Positions 44,027-52,480 of a DNA stretch of 64,000 nucleotides are shown piece after piece. The DNA comes from Geothrix paludis. Lineage in GTDB: Bacteria > Acidobacteriota > Holophagae > Holophagales > Holophagaceae. Position 1 is the stretch's first letter, and every line of letters begins with the position of its first letter. The stretch is from positions 186,001 through 250,000 of the forward strand of contig NZ_JAKZLC010000001.1 of NCBI RefSeq assembly GCF_022808815.1. Direction: 5' to 3'. Below the pieces are notes generated by a model. The model was not told the origin of the DNA. It saw nothing but the letters and a program-made list of their open reading frames with translations, and searched no databases. Made by a program: the position numbers and the translations under genes.

Positions 44027-44836
44027 TCAGAGGAACCGCAGCGGCTTTTCTTCAGGCGCGAAACCGTGCCGCACGGCCTTCTCGAAGAAGAGGGCGAGGC
44101 TTTCGCGTTCGGCCTCGCCCAGGGTGTAGCTGATGTTCTCCGTCAAGTACTCGTGCAGCTCGATCTTGGTCCAGCCGATGGTGCGCCGGGCCTCCTCGAT
44201 GATGGCCGGAAGCTGGGCCATGCCGATCTCGTAGCTCTTGTGGAAGAAGGAGGCCACGCCGCCGGGCACGGGCAGCTGCGGGGCGTTCTTCCGGACCAGC
44301 CACAGGGCGAAGACGAAGGGCAGGCCGGTCCAGGCGTGCCACTCCTCCGCCAGGTCCAGCACGAAGAGCCCCTGCCGGGGGGCCCGCATGGCCGAGTCGC
44401 CGATCATGATGGCGGCGTCGTGGGCTTCGAGCATGGCTGGCAGGTCCGGTCCCATGTCCGTGATCTCGGGGCTCACGCCGTAGCGCTCCCGGAGGATGAG
44501 CTGACCCAGCACCACGCTGGTGCGGCTGGAGGTGTCCAGGGCGAGGGTCCGGATCTGCTCCGGCGGCACTTTGGAGAGGATCACCACGCTGCGCACCCGC
44601 TTCGGCGAGGCGATGCAGAGGCCCGGCACGATCAGGAGGTCCGGGATCCGCAGGTACTCGATGGAGCTGACGATCCCGGCGTCCACCTCGCCGGAGCGCA
44701 GGCGGTCCGCGCAGGCCGAGGGGTAGTGGAACTTGAGGTGGAAATGCTCCCAGCCGAGGCCATGCTTGAATCCGTGGTTCAGGGGAGCGGCGTTCAGGTA
44801 GTCGATGATGGACAGGCGAAATGGTTCAGTGGCCAT
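44027..44836 (-). CDS. mqnA: Chorismate dehydratase (futalosine pathway)
   Basis: The 269-residue protein of the MqnA/MqnD periplasmic-binding-like fold converts chorismate to 3-enolpyruvyl-benzoate, the first committed step of the futalosine route to menaquinone. IDYLNAAPLNHGF at the N-terminus, CADRLRSGEVDAGIVSSIEYLR and GDSAMRAPRQG are characteristic. It implies a menaquinone-based respiratory chain made without MenF-MenD. Other mqn genes are not in the window. Confidence 0.93.
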   Translation of the reverse strand: MATEPFRLSIIDYLNAAPLNHGFKHGLGWEHFHLKFHYPSACADRLRSGEVDAGIVSSIEYLRIPDLLIVPGLCIASPKRVRSVVILSKVPPEQIRTLALDTSSRTSVVLGQLILRERYGVSPEITDMGPDLPAMLEAHDAAIMIGDSAMRAPRQGLFVLDLAEEWHAWTGLPFVFALWLVRKNAPQLPVPGGVASFFHKSYEIGMAQLPAIIEEARRTIGWTKIELHEYLTENISYTLGEAERESLALFFEKAVRHGFAPEEKPLRFL

Positions 44837-44870
44837 GGAAACAGTCTAACGACCCTGCGATGATTCCCTG

Positions 44871-45335
44871 ATGGTCCTCTGGCACTACGAGCTGAACACC
44901 CTGCTGGGGCCGATGCGTGCGGCCTTCGATGGGCGTGGGCGTCTGCGCGAGCTGGCGGTAGAGGGCCTTGACCCCCGCAAGACCAGCCCGCTGCCGCCCA
45001 AGGAGCAGCGGGAAGCCAAGCGCTACCTCGACCGTCAGCTGGACGCCTACCTGGCGGGAACCCTCCGGACGTTCACGGTGCCCGTGGATCCCCAGGGATC
45101 GCCCATGCAATTGCGCATCTGGGACACGGTGAGGACGATCCCCTATGGCCAGTCCCGCCGTCCCGCCGACCTCGCCGCCTGGCTGGGTGTGGACGAGGAC
45201 CTCATCGTCATGACCTGCGCGACGAATCCCATCGTCCTGCTCGTCCCCTGCCACCGAGTGGTCCTGCCTGGCGAGGGGCCCCTCCCAAGGGCGCTGCGGG
45301 AATTGGAATCGGGCCTGGGTTGGCGAAATCCCTGA
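44871..45335 (+). CDS. Divergent methylated-DNA cysteine methyltransferase homologue
   Basis: The 154-residue protein has an N-terminal domain as in Ogt and the core RIWDTVRTIPYGQ, with the acceptor motif VPCHRV (C127) intact. The recognition helix is abnormal: RAVGxAxxxNP of active enzymes is replaced by DEDLIVMTCATNP, so the arginine finger that flips the base is missing, and the GYAGG loop after PCHRV is also lost. It may bind alkylated DNA without efficient repair, or have another substrate. It is the first of three homologues flanking the Ada-AlkA gene. Confidence 0.85.
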   Translation: MVLWHYELNTLLGPMRAAFDGRGRLRELAVEGLDPRKTSPLPPKEQREAKRYLDRQLDAYLAGTLRTFTVPVDPQGSPMQLRIWDTVRTIPYGQSRRPADLAAWLGVDEDLIVMTCATNPIVLLVPCHRVVLPGEGPLPRALRELESGLGWRNP

Positions 45336-45377
45336 TCCGTTGCAACAAAAAACCGTGATTCTGGCATGCTGGTGCCT

Positions 45378-45890
45378 ATGAACGGGCCCTTGCATCTGCT
45401 GCGCACCCCCCTCGGGGACCTGGGCGCGGCCTTCGACGGGGAAGGGCGCCTCTCCCATCTGGTCCGGCTGCACGGCCAGCCTCCCCCGGTTCCGGCCGGT
45501 CCTGAGCCCAAGAGCCTCCCCTTCCTGAAGCGCCAGTTGGAGGCCTACTTCTCGGGGAATCTCCGGAATTTCAACATCCCCATGCATGCCGAAGGCACCG
45601 ACTTCCAGACGCGGGTCTGGAAGGAGCTGCAGAAGATCCCCTATGGGCAGGCGATCTCGTACCTGGAGCTGGCCCGGCGCCTGGGGGATGAGAAATGCAT
45701 CCGCGCGGCAGCCCGCGCCAGCGGCGCCAACCCCATCTCCATCCTCATCCCCTGTCACCGCGTCATCGGGTCCGACGGATCCCTGGTGGGCTATGCCGGG
45801 GGCCTGGACATGAAGGAGTTCCTGCTGCGCCTCGAGGGGGTGCTGCCCAAGGCTCCGCCCCAGCCCCGCCTGCCGCTGACCTGGGATTGA
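45378..45890 (+). CDS. ogt: Methylated-DNA-protein cysteine methyltransferase
   Basis: The 170-residue protein transfers alkyl groups from O6-alkylguanine to C126 in IPCHRV. It has TRVWKELQKIPYGQ, the recognition helix CIRAAARASGANP with the arginine finger, and VGYAGGLDMKEFLLRLE, so it should be active. ATG 45378 is preferred because its N-terminus aligns with the two neighbours; ATG 45366 in the same frame is possible. Neither has a clear ribosome binding site. Confidence 0.9.
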   Translation: MNGPLHLLRTPLGDLGAAFDGEGRLSHLVRLHGQPPPVPAGPEPKSLPFLKRQLEAYFSGNLRNFNIPMHAEGTDFQTRVWKELQKIPYGQAISYLELARRLGDEKCIRAAARASGANPISILIPCHRVIGSDGSLVGYAGGLDMKEFLLRLEGVLPKAPPQPRLPLTWD

Positions 45891-45955
45891 CGCCAAAAAA
45901 ATTCCGGCGCCGCCCATCGGAGGACTTCCCTGCGGCGGGCTCCTAGCATGGAGCC

Positions 45956-47368
45956 ATGCGCTGGTCGGACGAACACCTCTACGAACGGATCCTGGCGAAG
46001 GATGCCTCTTTCGACGGACGGGTGCTCACGGGCGTCCTCACCACGGGGATCTACTGCCTGCCTTCCTGTCCGGCGCGGAAGCCCCTGGCCCGCAACGTGC
46101 GGTTCTTCCTGGATGAAGCCGCCGCCCAGGCGGCCGGACTGAGGCCCTGCAAACGCTGCCGACCCGACGCCTTCTACCGGGGTGAGGACGCGGACCTGGC
46201 CCGGCTGGAGGAGGCCATGGCCCGCGCCTGGGCGGACCCGGCCGCTTTCCCCGAAGCCGAGGCCCTGGCGGAGGTGGCCGGTGTGGGGCTCACGAAGCTG
46301 AAGGCCCTGTTCCGCGAGCATGCCCATACCCAGCCCGCCGCCTTCCTCCAGGGCGCCCGCATCCGCGCCGCCTGCGCCCGGTTGCGGGAGGGCGCCACGC
46401 ACCTGCTGGACCTCGGGGCCGCCGTGGGCTTCGAGAGCCCCTCCGGCTTCCACGAGGCCTTCCGGCGCCAGACGGGCCTGGCACCCGGTGCCTATCGGGA
46501 CCTGCTGGGCTCAGACCGCTTCACGCTGCCGCTGCCGGAGCGCACCCGGCTTGGCGATCTGCTCCGGTTCCATGGCCGGGATGCGGAGAGCGTGTCCGAG
46601 CAGGTGCAGGGCGATACCCTTCGCAAGGCCGCCCACTTCGCCGGTCGGCCCGGGGTGCTGAGCCTGGCCTTCGGTCCCGGGGAGGTGGTAGTGTCCCTGG
46701 CGGGCGCGGGCGGCCCCGGGGCCATGGCGGAAGCCCACCGGGCGGCCCTGCGGCTGCTGGCCTGGCACGGGGATGCCGCCCCGTTCGAAGAAGCGCATCC
46801 CCGGCTGGCCCGGGGGCGGGAGGGCCTGCGGGTGCCCCTCACCCTGGATCCCTTCGAGGCGCTGGTCTGGGCCATCCTGGGCCAGCAGGTGAACCTGGCC
46901 TTCGCCTACGCCCTCCGCCGCGACCTGATCCGTCTGGCGGGAACCCCCGTCGGCGGCCTCATCGCGCATCCGGACGCCGCCTCCATCTCGGCCCTGGACC
47001 CCGCAGACCTGACCGCCCGGCGCTTCTCGCGACGCAAGGCCGAATATGTCCTGAACGCCGCGACCCTGGTGGCGAAGGGCGACCTGAAGCTGGAGAACGT
47101 GCTGACCGCGACCCGGGCCGAGAAGACGCTCCTGGCCCTGCGGGGCTGCGGCCCCTGGACGGCCCAGTACGTGCTGATGCGCGGCCTGGGTTTCCGGGAC
47201 TGCGTGCCCGTGGGAGACGCGGCGCTCACCCTGGCCCTCCAGCGCTGGTTCCAGCTCGAGTCGCGGCCGGGTCCCGTGGAGACCCAGCGGCTCATGGCGC
47301 CCTTCGCGCCCCATCGCAGCCTCGCCACCTTCCACCTCTGGGCCAGCCTGAAGGGGGTGCCCGCATGA
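45956..47368 (+). CDS. Ada-type methyl-sensor fused to AlkA DNA-3-methyladenine glycosylase
   Basis: The 470-residue protein has three parts. The Ada metal-binding domain (about 1-75) carries C34, C38, C65 and C68, matching the zinc cysteines of Ada, one of which takes methyl from phosphotriesters. An AraC-type helix-turn-helix follows (about 95-185). The AlkA part (about 190-470) has the helix-hairpin-helix LLALRGCGPWTAQYVLMRGLG and the catalytic aspartate in VGDAAL. It should sense methylation, activate the cluster and remove alkylated bases. It overlaps the third methyltransferase gene by 4 nt. Confidence 0.94.
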   Translation: MRWSDEHLYERILAKDASFDGRVLTGVLTTGIYCLPSCPARKPLARNVRFFLDEAAAQAAGLRPCKRCRPDAFYRGEDADLARLEEAMARAWADPAAFPEAEALAEVAGVGLTKLKALFREHAHTQPAAFLQGARIRAACARLREGATHLLDLGAAVGFESPSGFHEAFRRQTGLAPGAYRDLLGSDRFTLPLPERTRLGDLLRFHGRDAESVSEQVQGDTLRKAAHFAGRPGVLSLAFGPGEVVVSLAGAGGPGAMAEAHRAALRLLAWHGDAAPFEEAHPRLARGREGLRVPLTLDPFEALVWAILGQQVNLAFAYALRRDLIRLAGTPVGGLIAHPDAASISALDPADLTARRFSRRKAEYVLNAATLVAKGDLKLENVLTATRAEKTLLALRGCGPWTAQYVLMRGLGFRDCVPVGDAALTLALQRWFQLESRPGPVETQRLMAPFAPHRSLATFHLWASLKGVPA

Positions 47369-47922
47369 CGGGAATCCACCGCCTCGAGACCTCTCTCGGT
47401 CCCATCCAGGCCGCCTTCGACGCCCAGGGCGCCGTCATCTACCTGGGCTTTGCGGGCCATGAATTCCGCGAGGCCCTGCTGGCGAAAGTCGCCCGGTTGG
47501 GTCCGGTGGCGTCGCCGGACCCCCGCGCCCTAACCTGCCTCCGCGACCAGCTGGAGACCTACGCCGCCGGTCGGAGAACGGCCTTCGACCTGCCCATCCG
47601 TCTCCACGGAAGCCCCTTCGAACAGCGCGTCTGGGCCGAGCTCCAGCGCATCCCCTTCGGCGAGACCCGCAGCTACGGCCAGCTGGCGGCAACCCTGGGC
47701 GGCGCGAATCTCAGCCGGGCGGTGGGCCGCGCCAACGGCGCCAACCCCGTCTCCATCCTCGTGCCCTGCCATCGCGTCATTGGCGCCAACGGCACCCTCA
47801 CGGGCTATGCCGGAGGCCTCGGAATGAAGGAGCGGCTGTTGCGGCTCGAAGGGGCGATCAGGGATGGATCGCCCGCAGGGGTCCGCGCTCCAGCGTCATC
47901 CGGGTTTCCCCGGCGGCCTTGA
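47365..47922 (+). CDS. ogt: Methylated-DNA-protein cysteine methyltransferase
   Basis: The 185-residue protein has a full set of motifs: QRVWAELQRIPFGETRSYG, the recognition helix SRAVGRANGANP and the acceptor C135 in VPCHRV with TGYAGGLGMKERLLRLE. It is the most canonical of the three homologues and is translationally coupled to the Ada-AlkA gene (ATGA). The last 65 nt overlap the convergent speD gene, giving a C-terminal tail (GSPAGVRAPASSG) with no family similarity. Confidence 0.92.
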   Translation: MTGIHRLETSLGPIQAAFDAQGAVIYLGFAGHEFREALLAKVARLGPVASPDPRALTCLRDQLETYAAGRRTAFDLPIRLHGSPFEQRVWAELQRIPFGETRSYGQLAATLGGANLSRAVGRANGANPVSILVPCHRVIGANGTLTGYAGGLGMKERLLRLEGAIRDGSPAGVRAPASSGFPRRP

Positions 47923-48217
47923 AGGCGGTGCGGAGGACCGCCAGGCCCCGGTCCATGTCCACGGGCCCGCAGCTGAAGAAGTCCACGGCAGCGAAGCGGT
48001 GCTCGGGCCAGGTGTGGATGGCCAGGTGGCTCTCGGCGATGATCACGGCCCCGCTGACGCCATGGGGGCTGAAGTGGTGGAAGCTGTGGGTGACGATGGT
48101 CGCGCCGGAGGCCCGGGCGGCGTCCAGCATGGCGGTGGTGATCCGCTCCAGGTCCGCGAGGATGGCGGCGTCGCAGCCCGTGTATTCCACGAGCAGATGA
48201 CGGCCGAGGGCGCTCAT
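47858..48217 (-). CDS. speD: S-adenosylmethionine decarboxylase proenzyme
   Basis: The 119-residue class 1b enzyme makes decarboxylated AdoMet for spermidine synthesis. It cleaves itself before S63 in AESHLAIHTWPE, leaving a pyruvoyl cofactor; H68 and the FFSCG cysteine are also present. The start overlaps the stop of the rRNA methyltransferase gene by 4 nt (ATGA), so it is the second gene of that unit. Its end overlaps the convergent ogt gene by 65 nt. Confidence 0.95.
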   Translation of the reverse strand: MSALGRHLLVEYTGCDAAILADLERITTAMLDAARASGATIVTHSFHHFSPHGVSGAVIIAESHLAIHTWPEHRFAAVDFFSCGPVDMDRGLAVLRTAFKAAGETRMTLERGPLRAIHP

Positions 48218-49386
48218 AGCCGCTTGGCCAGCAAGGCCACGCACTCCACGTGGCTGGTGAGGGGGAAGAGGTCCAGCACGGCCAGTTGCTCGAGGTCCCA
48301 TGCGGGCGCCAGGCGCTTCAGGTCCCGGCAGAAGGCGGCGCCGTCGCAGCCCACCAGCACGAGCTTTCCGGCTCCGGCGGCGCAGAGGCGCTCCGTGAGG
48401 GCCGGTTCCAGTCCCGCCCTCGGCGGATCCAGCAGGATCACGTCCTCCGGATGCCCCAGCCCCTCAGGCACCCAGGCGGCCACATCGCCCACCTGGCATT
48501 CCGACGGCAGGCCCAGGGCCGCCAGGTTGCGGCGGGCCCAGGCCACGGCCGCCTCGCCGGACTCGACCAGCACGCGTTGGTCGAAGCGCTTGCCGAGCAG
48601 CGCGGAGAATAGGCCCACGCCGCCGTAGAGATCGTAGAGGGTGCGGCCCTTCAGGTTCCAGCCTTCGAGCAGGCTGCGGAAGGCCTCGGCGGCCCAGGGC
48701 GGGCTCACCTGGAAGAAGGCGCCGGGTTCGTGCCGGAGCGTGATGCCGCCGAGGCGCTGCGCGAGGGGTTCCTCGTTGCGATGCCAGCCATCGGGTTCCA
48801 GGCGCCAGGTGCGGCCCCGCTCATCGGTGGCGAGCACTTCGCTCGCGGGCGTGCCGGTGGACAGTTCCCAGCGGCCTGGGCGGGAGGTGAGGATGTGCGC
48901 CGCCAACGCCTCCTGCAGGCGCGGGATGGCCTGGGACAGGGGTTCCGCGGCGGCGGGACAGGCGGAGACGGGCACCAGCACATGGCTGTGCCGTCGGAAG
49001 TAGCCCATGGCGGAGCCGTCCCAGTGGAGCTGGATGCGGTGGCGGCGGGCCTCCTCCGGGGCGGGGCGCCAGTCCCAACGCGCCTCTTCGCCCAGCTGGC
49101 GGCGGAGGAGGTCGGCCACCATCTGGCGCTTCAGCTCGGGCGCGTGCCGGCCGGCCTCCCATAGCTCGCAGCCGCCGCAGGTTCCGGCGACGGGGCATTC
49201 TGCGGGGGCTCGGCGGGGGTCCCGGCTGAGCCAGCGGGTGACGCGCCCTTCGCCGTGGCGGGCCTTCCAGATGACGGTGGCCTCCACCTGTTCGCCGGGG
49301 AAGAGGGCCAGCGGCGCCTCCAGCAGCAGCAGGCGGCCATCAGCTTCGTGGGCCACGCCCCGGCCGCCCCAGGCCAGGCGATCCAC
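48214..49386 (-). CDS. 23S rRNA (uracil-5)-methyltransferase, RlmD/RumA type
   Basis: The 390-residue protein has an N-terminal TRAM domain (VDRLAWGGRGVA to PGEQV), iron-sulfur cysteines in CPVAGTCGGC with a later one in VSACP, the AdoMet region LYDLYGGVGLFSALLG and the catalytic DPPRAGLEP. GCDGAAFCRDL supplies the nucleophile cysteine. It makes 5-methyluridine in RNA. The start is GTG 49386 with AGGGA upstream; the frame is open further upstream but there the similarity stops and it would run into the divergent gene. The gene starts are about 20 nt apart. Confidence 0.87.
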   Translation of the reverse strand: MDRLAWGGRGVAHEADGRLLLLEAPLALFPGEQVEATVIWKARHGEGRVTRWLSRDPRRAPAECPVAGTCGGCELWEAGRHAPELKRQMVADLLRRQLGEEARWDWRPAPEEARRHRIQLHWDGSAMGYFRRHSHVLVPVSACPAAAEPLSQAIPRLQEALAAHILTSRPGRWELSTGTPASEVLATDERGRTWRLEPDGWHRNEEPLAQRLGGITLRHEPGAFFQVSPPWAAEAFRSLLEGWNLKGRTLYDLYGGVGLFSALLGKRFDQRVLVESGEAAVAWARRNLAALGLPSECQVGDVAAWVPEGLGHPEDVILLDPPRAGLEPALTERLCAAGAGKLVLVGCDGAAFCRDLKRLAPAWDLEQLAVLDLFPLTSHVECVALLAKRL

Positions 49387-49405
49387 GGATCCCTGCCAGG
49401 TCGCG

Positions 49406-51178
49406 GTGGGGGCGGGGGAATTCCGATATGCTGACGGGACTTTCGTCTTCGCCTTCCTGGAGCCTGCATCCGCCTTGCGCTTCACTGTCGCCGTCCCCCC
49501 AGAGCACCGTAGCATCCTCCTGGACCGCGTGGCCGGGGAGTTGCGGGAGGCTCTGGCCTTCGTAGAGGGCGGGCGGGCCGACGTGGTGCTGGGAGTGCCC
49601 GGCGACGGCACCTTCGCCGATTGCGAGGTCTGGCCGGGACTGGAGGCCGCCGAGGCCCTGGTGCGGGCAGCCTGGGCGCGGCTGCAGGATCGCCGGGACA
49701 TGGAACGGCTCCACGAGGTGGGCCGCGCCCTGGCCTCGGAACAGAACCTGGACCGGCTGCTGGATCTGATCCTCACCAAGGCGCGGGAACTGCTGAACGC
49801 CGAAGCGGGGTCCATCTACCTGCTCACCGGCGAGGAGGACCGTCCCGAGCTGCTCTTCGCCCACACGCAGAACGCCCGCGTGAGGTTCCCCTTCCACCGG
49901 GAGGCCCTGCCCATCTCGCGGGAAAACCTGGCGGGCTTCGTCGCCCTCTGCAAGGAATGCCTGAACCTGCCGGATGTTTACGACCTCCCGGTCGAGGCTC
50001 CCTACCGGTTCAACGACAGCTTCGACCGCCTGGCGGGGTACCGCACCACCTCGATGCTCGTGGTGCCCATGCTGGATACGGAAGGCGAGATCCTCGGGGT
50101 CCTGCAGCTCCTCAACCGCCTGGACGAAGACGGGCGCGCGATCGCCTTCTCTGCCTCGGACCAGCGGCTGGCCCAGAGCCTCGCCGGCCAGGCGGCGGTG
50201 GCCGTGAAGAACGCCCAGCTCCGGGAAGAGATCGAACGGCTCTTCGAAGGCTTCGTGGCGGCCTCCGTGACGGCCATCGAGGCCCGGGACCCGGTCACCA
50301 GCGGCCACTCCGGTCGTGTCGCCGAGCTCACCGTCGGCCTCGCGGAGGCCGTGAACGCGACGCCCAGCGGAGCCTACGGAGACCTATCCTTCAGCGACCG
50401 CCAGTTGCGGGAGCTGCGCTATGCCAGCCTGCTGCACGACTTCGGCAAGGTTGGAGTCCGCGAGCAGGTGCTGGTGAAGGCCAAGAAGCTCGATCCCGGC
50501 CAACTGGAGATCATCCTCCAACGCCTGCGCCAGCGGGAGCTGGAGCAGGCCCTCGAGGCCCTGGCCCAGGCCTGGAAGGGCGGGGGGGGCATCGACCTGT
50601 GGGAAGGCGCCATCCGAGATCGACGGGAGGAAGCGGAGCGGCTCATCCATCTGGTCCGCCAGAGCAATGAACCCACGGTGATGGCCCAGGAGGTGGCGGA
50701 GGGGCTGGGGCTCCTGGATGACCTCACCTTCACCCATTGGAGCGGCGAGCGCCGGCCCCTGATGGAAGCCGGTGACCTGGCCAGCCTGCGCATCCGCAAG
50801 GGCAGCCTCTCCGAGACGGAGCGTCTCGAGATCGAAAGCCACGTGACCCATACCTTCCGGTTCCTGGAGCAGATTCCCTGGACCCGGGACCTGGCCGGCA
50901 TCCCCGACATCGCCTACGCCCATCACGAGCGGCTGACGGGCCGGGGCTACCCCCGGAAGCTCACGGAACCGGATATTCCCGTCCAGAGCCGGGCCATGGC
51001 CATCGCGGATGTCTACGACGCCCTCACGGCCCAGGATCGGCCCTACAAGGGCGCGGTGCCCGTGGAGCGGAGCCTGGCCATCCTGGAGGACGAGGCCCGG
51101 GCCGGAGCCTTGGACCGGGGGTTGCTGGACCTGTTCATCGAGGCCCGGATCTACGAGCGGACGGCCCGGCGATCCTGA
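49406..51178 (+). CDS. GAF-domain HD-GYP phosphodiesterase
   Basis: The roughly 590-residue protein has an N-terminal segment of about 95 residues that I do not recognise. A GAF domain (about 100-265, with LLNAEAGSIYLL and TTSMLVVPMLDTEGEILGVLQLLN) follows, then an HD-GYP domain (about 285-580) with GHSGRVAEL, LLHDFGKVGV, YAHHERLTGRGYP and IADVYDALTAQDRPYK. It should hydrolyse cyclic di-GMP. The HD-GYP signature has T in place of the usual D (HHExxDGxGYP), and about 100 extra residues lie between HDFGK and HHE. The start is uncertain: GTG 49406 is used; a TTG about 60 nt later is possible. Confidence 0.85.
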   Translation: MGAGEFRYADGTFVFAFLEPASALRFTVAVPPEHRSILLDRVAGELREALAFVEGGRADVVLGVPGDGTFADCEVWPGLEAAEALVRAAWARLQDRRDMERLHEVGRALASEQNLDRLLDLILTKARELLNAEAGSIYLLTGEEDRPELLFAHTQNARVRFPFHREALPISRENLAGFVALCKECLNLPDVYDLPVEAPYRFNDSFDRLAGYRTTSMLVVPMLDTEGEILGVLQLLNRLDEDGRAIAFSASDQRLAQSLAGQAAVAVKNAQLREEIERLFEGFVAASVTAIEARDPVTSGHSGRVAELTVGLAEAVNATPSGAYGDLSFSDRQLRELRYASLLHDFGKVGVREQVLVKAKKLDPGQLEIILQRLRQRELEQALEALAQAWKGGGGIDLWEGAIRDRREEAERLIHLVRQSNEPTVMAQEVAEGLGLLDDLTFTHWSGERRPLMEAGDLASLRIRKGSLSETERLEIESHVTHTFRFLEQIPWTRDLAGIPDIAYAHHERLTGRGYPRKLTEPDIPVQSRAMAIADVYDALTAQDRPYKGAVPVERSLAILEDEARAGALDRGLLDLFIEARIYERTARRS

Positions 51179-51227
51179 GGCTGGAGGCCGGGGGGCGGAG
51201 CCGGTAACCTATAGGATTGGAGTGCCC

Positions 51228-51698
51228 ATGTCGGAACGCGAACCCCGAACGATCGACCTGCAAGGAATCCTGGACCTGCTGCCCCACCGGTATCCGATCC
51301 TCCTGGTGGATCGCATCCTCGATTTCGAACCCGGACAGTGGATCCGGGGGCTCAAGAACATCAGCTTCAGCGAGCAGGTCTTCCAGGGCCACTTCCCCAG
51401 CCGGCCCGTGTTTCCGGGCGTCTACATCCTCGAGGCCATGGCCCAGACCGGCGGCTGCCTGCTCCTGCAGGACATCGAGGACCGGGCCCGCAAGGTGATC
51501 TACTTCATGGGCATCGACGGGGCGAAGTTCCGGAAGCCGGTGCTGCCCGGCGACCAGCTGGTGATGGAAGTCAAGGTGGTCCAGCTCAAGGGCCGGATCT
51601 GCAAGATGCGCGGCGAGGCCTTCGTGGATGGCCAGAAGGTCGCGGAAGCCGAATTCATGTCCATGCTGATGGACCTGGCCGAGGGAGAAGGACGATGA
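51228..51698 (+). CDS. fabZ: 3-hydroxyacyl-ACP dehydratase
   Basis: The 156-residue hot-dog enzyme dehydrates 3-hydroxyacyl-ACP in fatty acid elongation. The catalytic H55 (GHFPSRPVFPG) and E69 (LEAMAQ) are present, with LLPHRYPILLVDRI at the N-terminus. Its stop overlaps the lpxA start by 4 nt. The fabZ-lpxA order is the usual one in Gram-negative lipid A loci, balancing fatty acid and lipid A synthesis. Confidence 0.96.
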   Translation: MSEREPRTIDLQGILDLLPHRYPILLVDRILDFEPGQWIRGLKNISFSEQVFQGHFPSRPVFPGVYILEAMAQTGGCLLLQDIEDRARKVIYFMGIDGAKFRKPVLPGDQLVMEVKVVQLKGRICKMRGEAFVDGQKVAEAEFMSMLMDLAEGEGR

Positions 51699-52480
51699 GC
51701 ACGCAGATCCACCCGAGCAGCGTGGTGAGCCCGGAGGCCCGGCTGGGCGAGGGCGTGGTCGTGGGGCCCTTCTGCGTCATAGAGGGCAACGCTGTCATCG
51801 GCGCCCGCACCCTGCTGCGCAGCCACGTGGTCATCGGCCCCCATACCGAGATCGGCGAGGACAACGACATCTACCCCCACGCCACCCTGGGCATGGGGCC
51901 CCAGGACCTCAAGTTCAAGGGCGCGCCCACCCGTCTGAAGGTGGGGAACCGCAACGTGATCCGGGAGGGCTGCACCCTCCACCGCGGCACCGAGGGCGGC
52001 GGCGGCCTGACCACCCTGGGCGACGACAACTTCCTGATGACGGGTTCCCACGTGGCTCACGACTGCCATGTCGGGAACAAGAACATCTTCGCGAACTGCG
52101 CCACGCTGGCCGGCCACGTGGAAGTGGGGGACGGCTGCAACATCGGCGCCTTCTCCGCCGTCCACCAGTTCTGCCGCGTGGGCCACCATGCCTTCATGGG
52201 CGGCTTCACCGTGGCCACCCAGGACGTGCTGCCCTTCATGAAGACCGCTGGCGCCCGCGACACCAAGAGCTACGGCGTGAACACCATCGGCCTCCAGCGC
52301 AAGGGCTTCCCGGTGGAGGTCGTCGAGGCCCTGAAGAAGGCCCACCGCCTCCTCTTCCATGCCGGGCTGCTCCGCGAGGAGGCCATGGCCCAGACCGAGA
52401 AGGAAGTGGGGCACGTGGCCGAGGTGGCCTACCTGCTGCAGTTCATCCGGGAAGCCAAGCGGGGCGTGCATCGTGGCTGA
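51695..52480 (+). CDS. lpxA: UDP-N-acetylglucosamine acyltransferase
   Basis: The 261-residue left-handed parallel beta-helix protein transfers a hydroxyacyl chain to UDP-GlcNAc, the first step of lipid A synthesis. Hexapeptide repeats run through the first two thirds, the catalytic histidine is in GSHVAHDCHVGNKN, and the C-terminal helical part has NTIGLQRKGFP. It proves a lipid A outer membrane. The stop overlaps era by 8 nt. Confidence 0.97.
   Translation: MSTQIHPSSVVSPEARLGEGVVVGPFCVIEGNAVIGARTLLRSHVVIGPHTEIGEDNDIYPHATLGMGPQDLKFKGAPTRLKVGNRNVIREGCTLHRGTEGGGGLTTLGDDNFLMTGSHVAHDCHVGNKNIFANCATLAGHVEVGDGCNIGAFSAVHQFCRVGHHAFMGGFTVATQDVLPFMKTAGARDTKSYGVNTIGLQRKGFPVEVVEALKKAHRLLFHAGLLREEAMAQTEKEVGHVAEVAYLLQFIREAKRGVHRG

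Noticed and set aside
49387-49815. N-terminal extension of the rRNA methyltransferase
   Set aside because: The upstream residues are low-complexity Ser/Arg with no similarity, and would lie opposite the start of the GAF/HD-GYP gene; GTG 49386 begins exactly at the TRAM domain.
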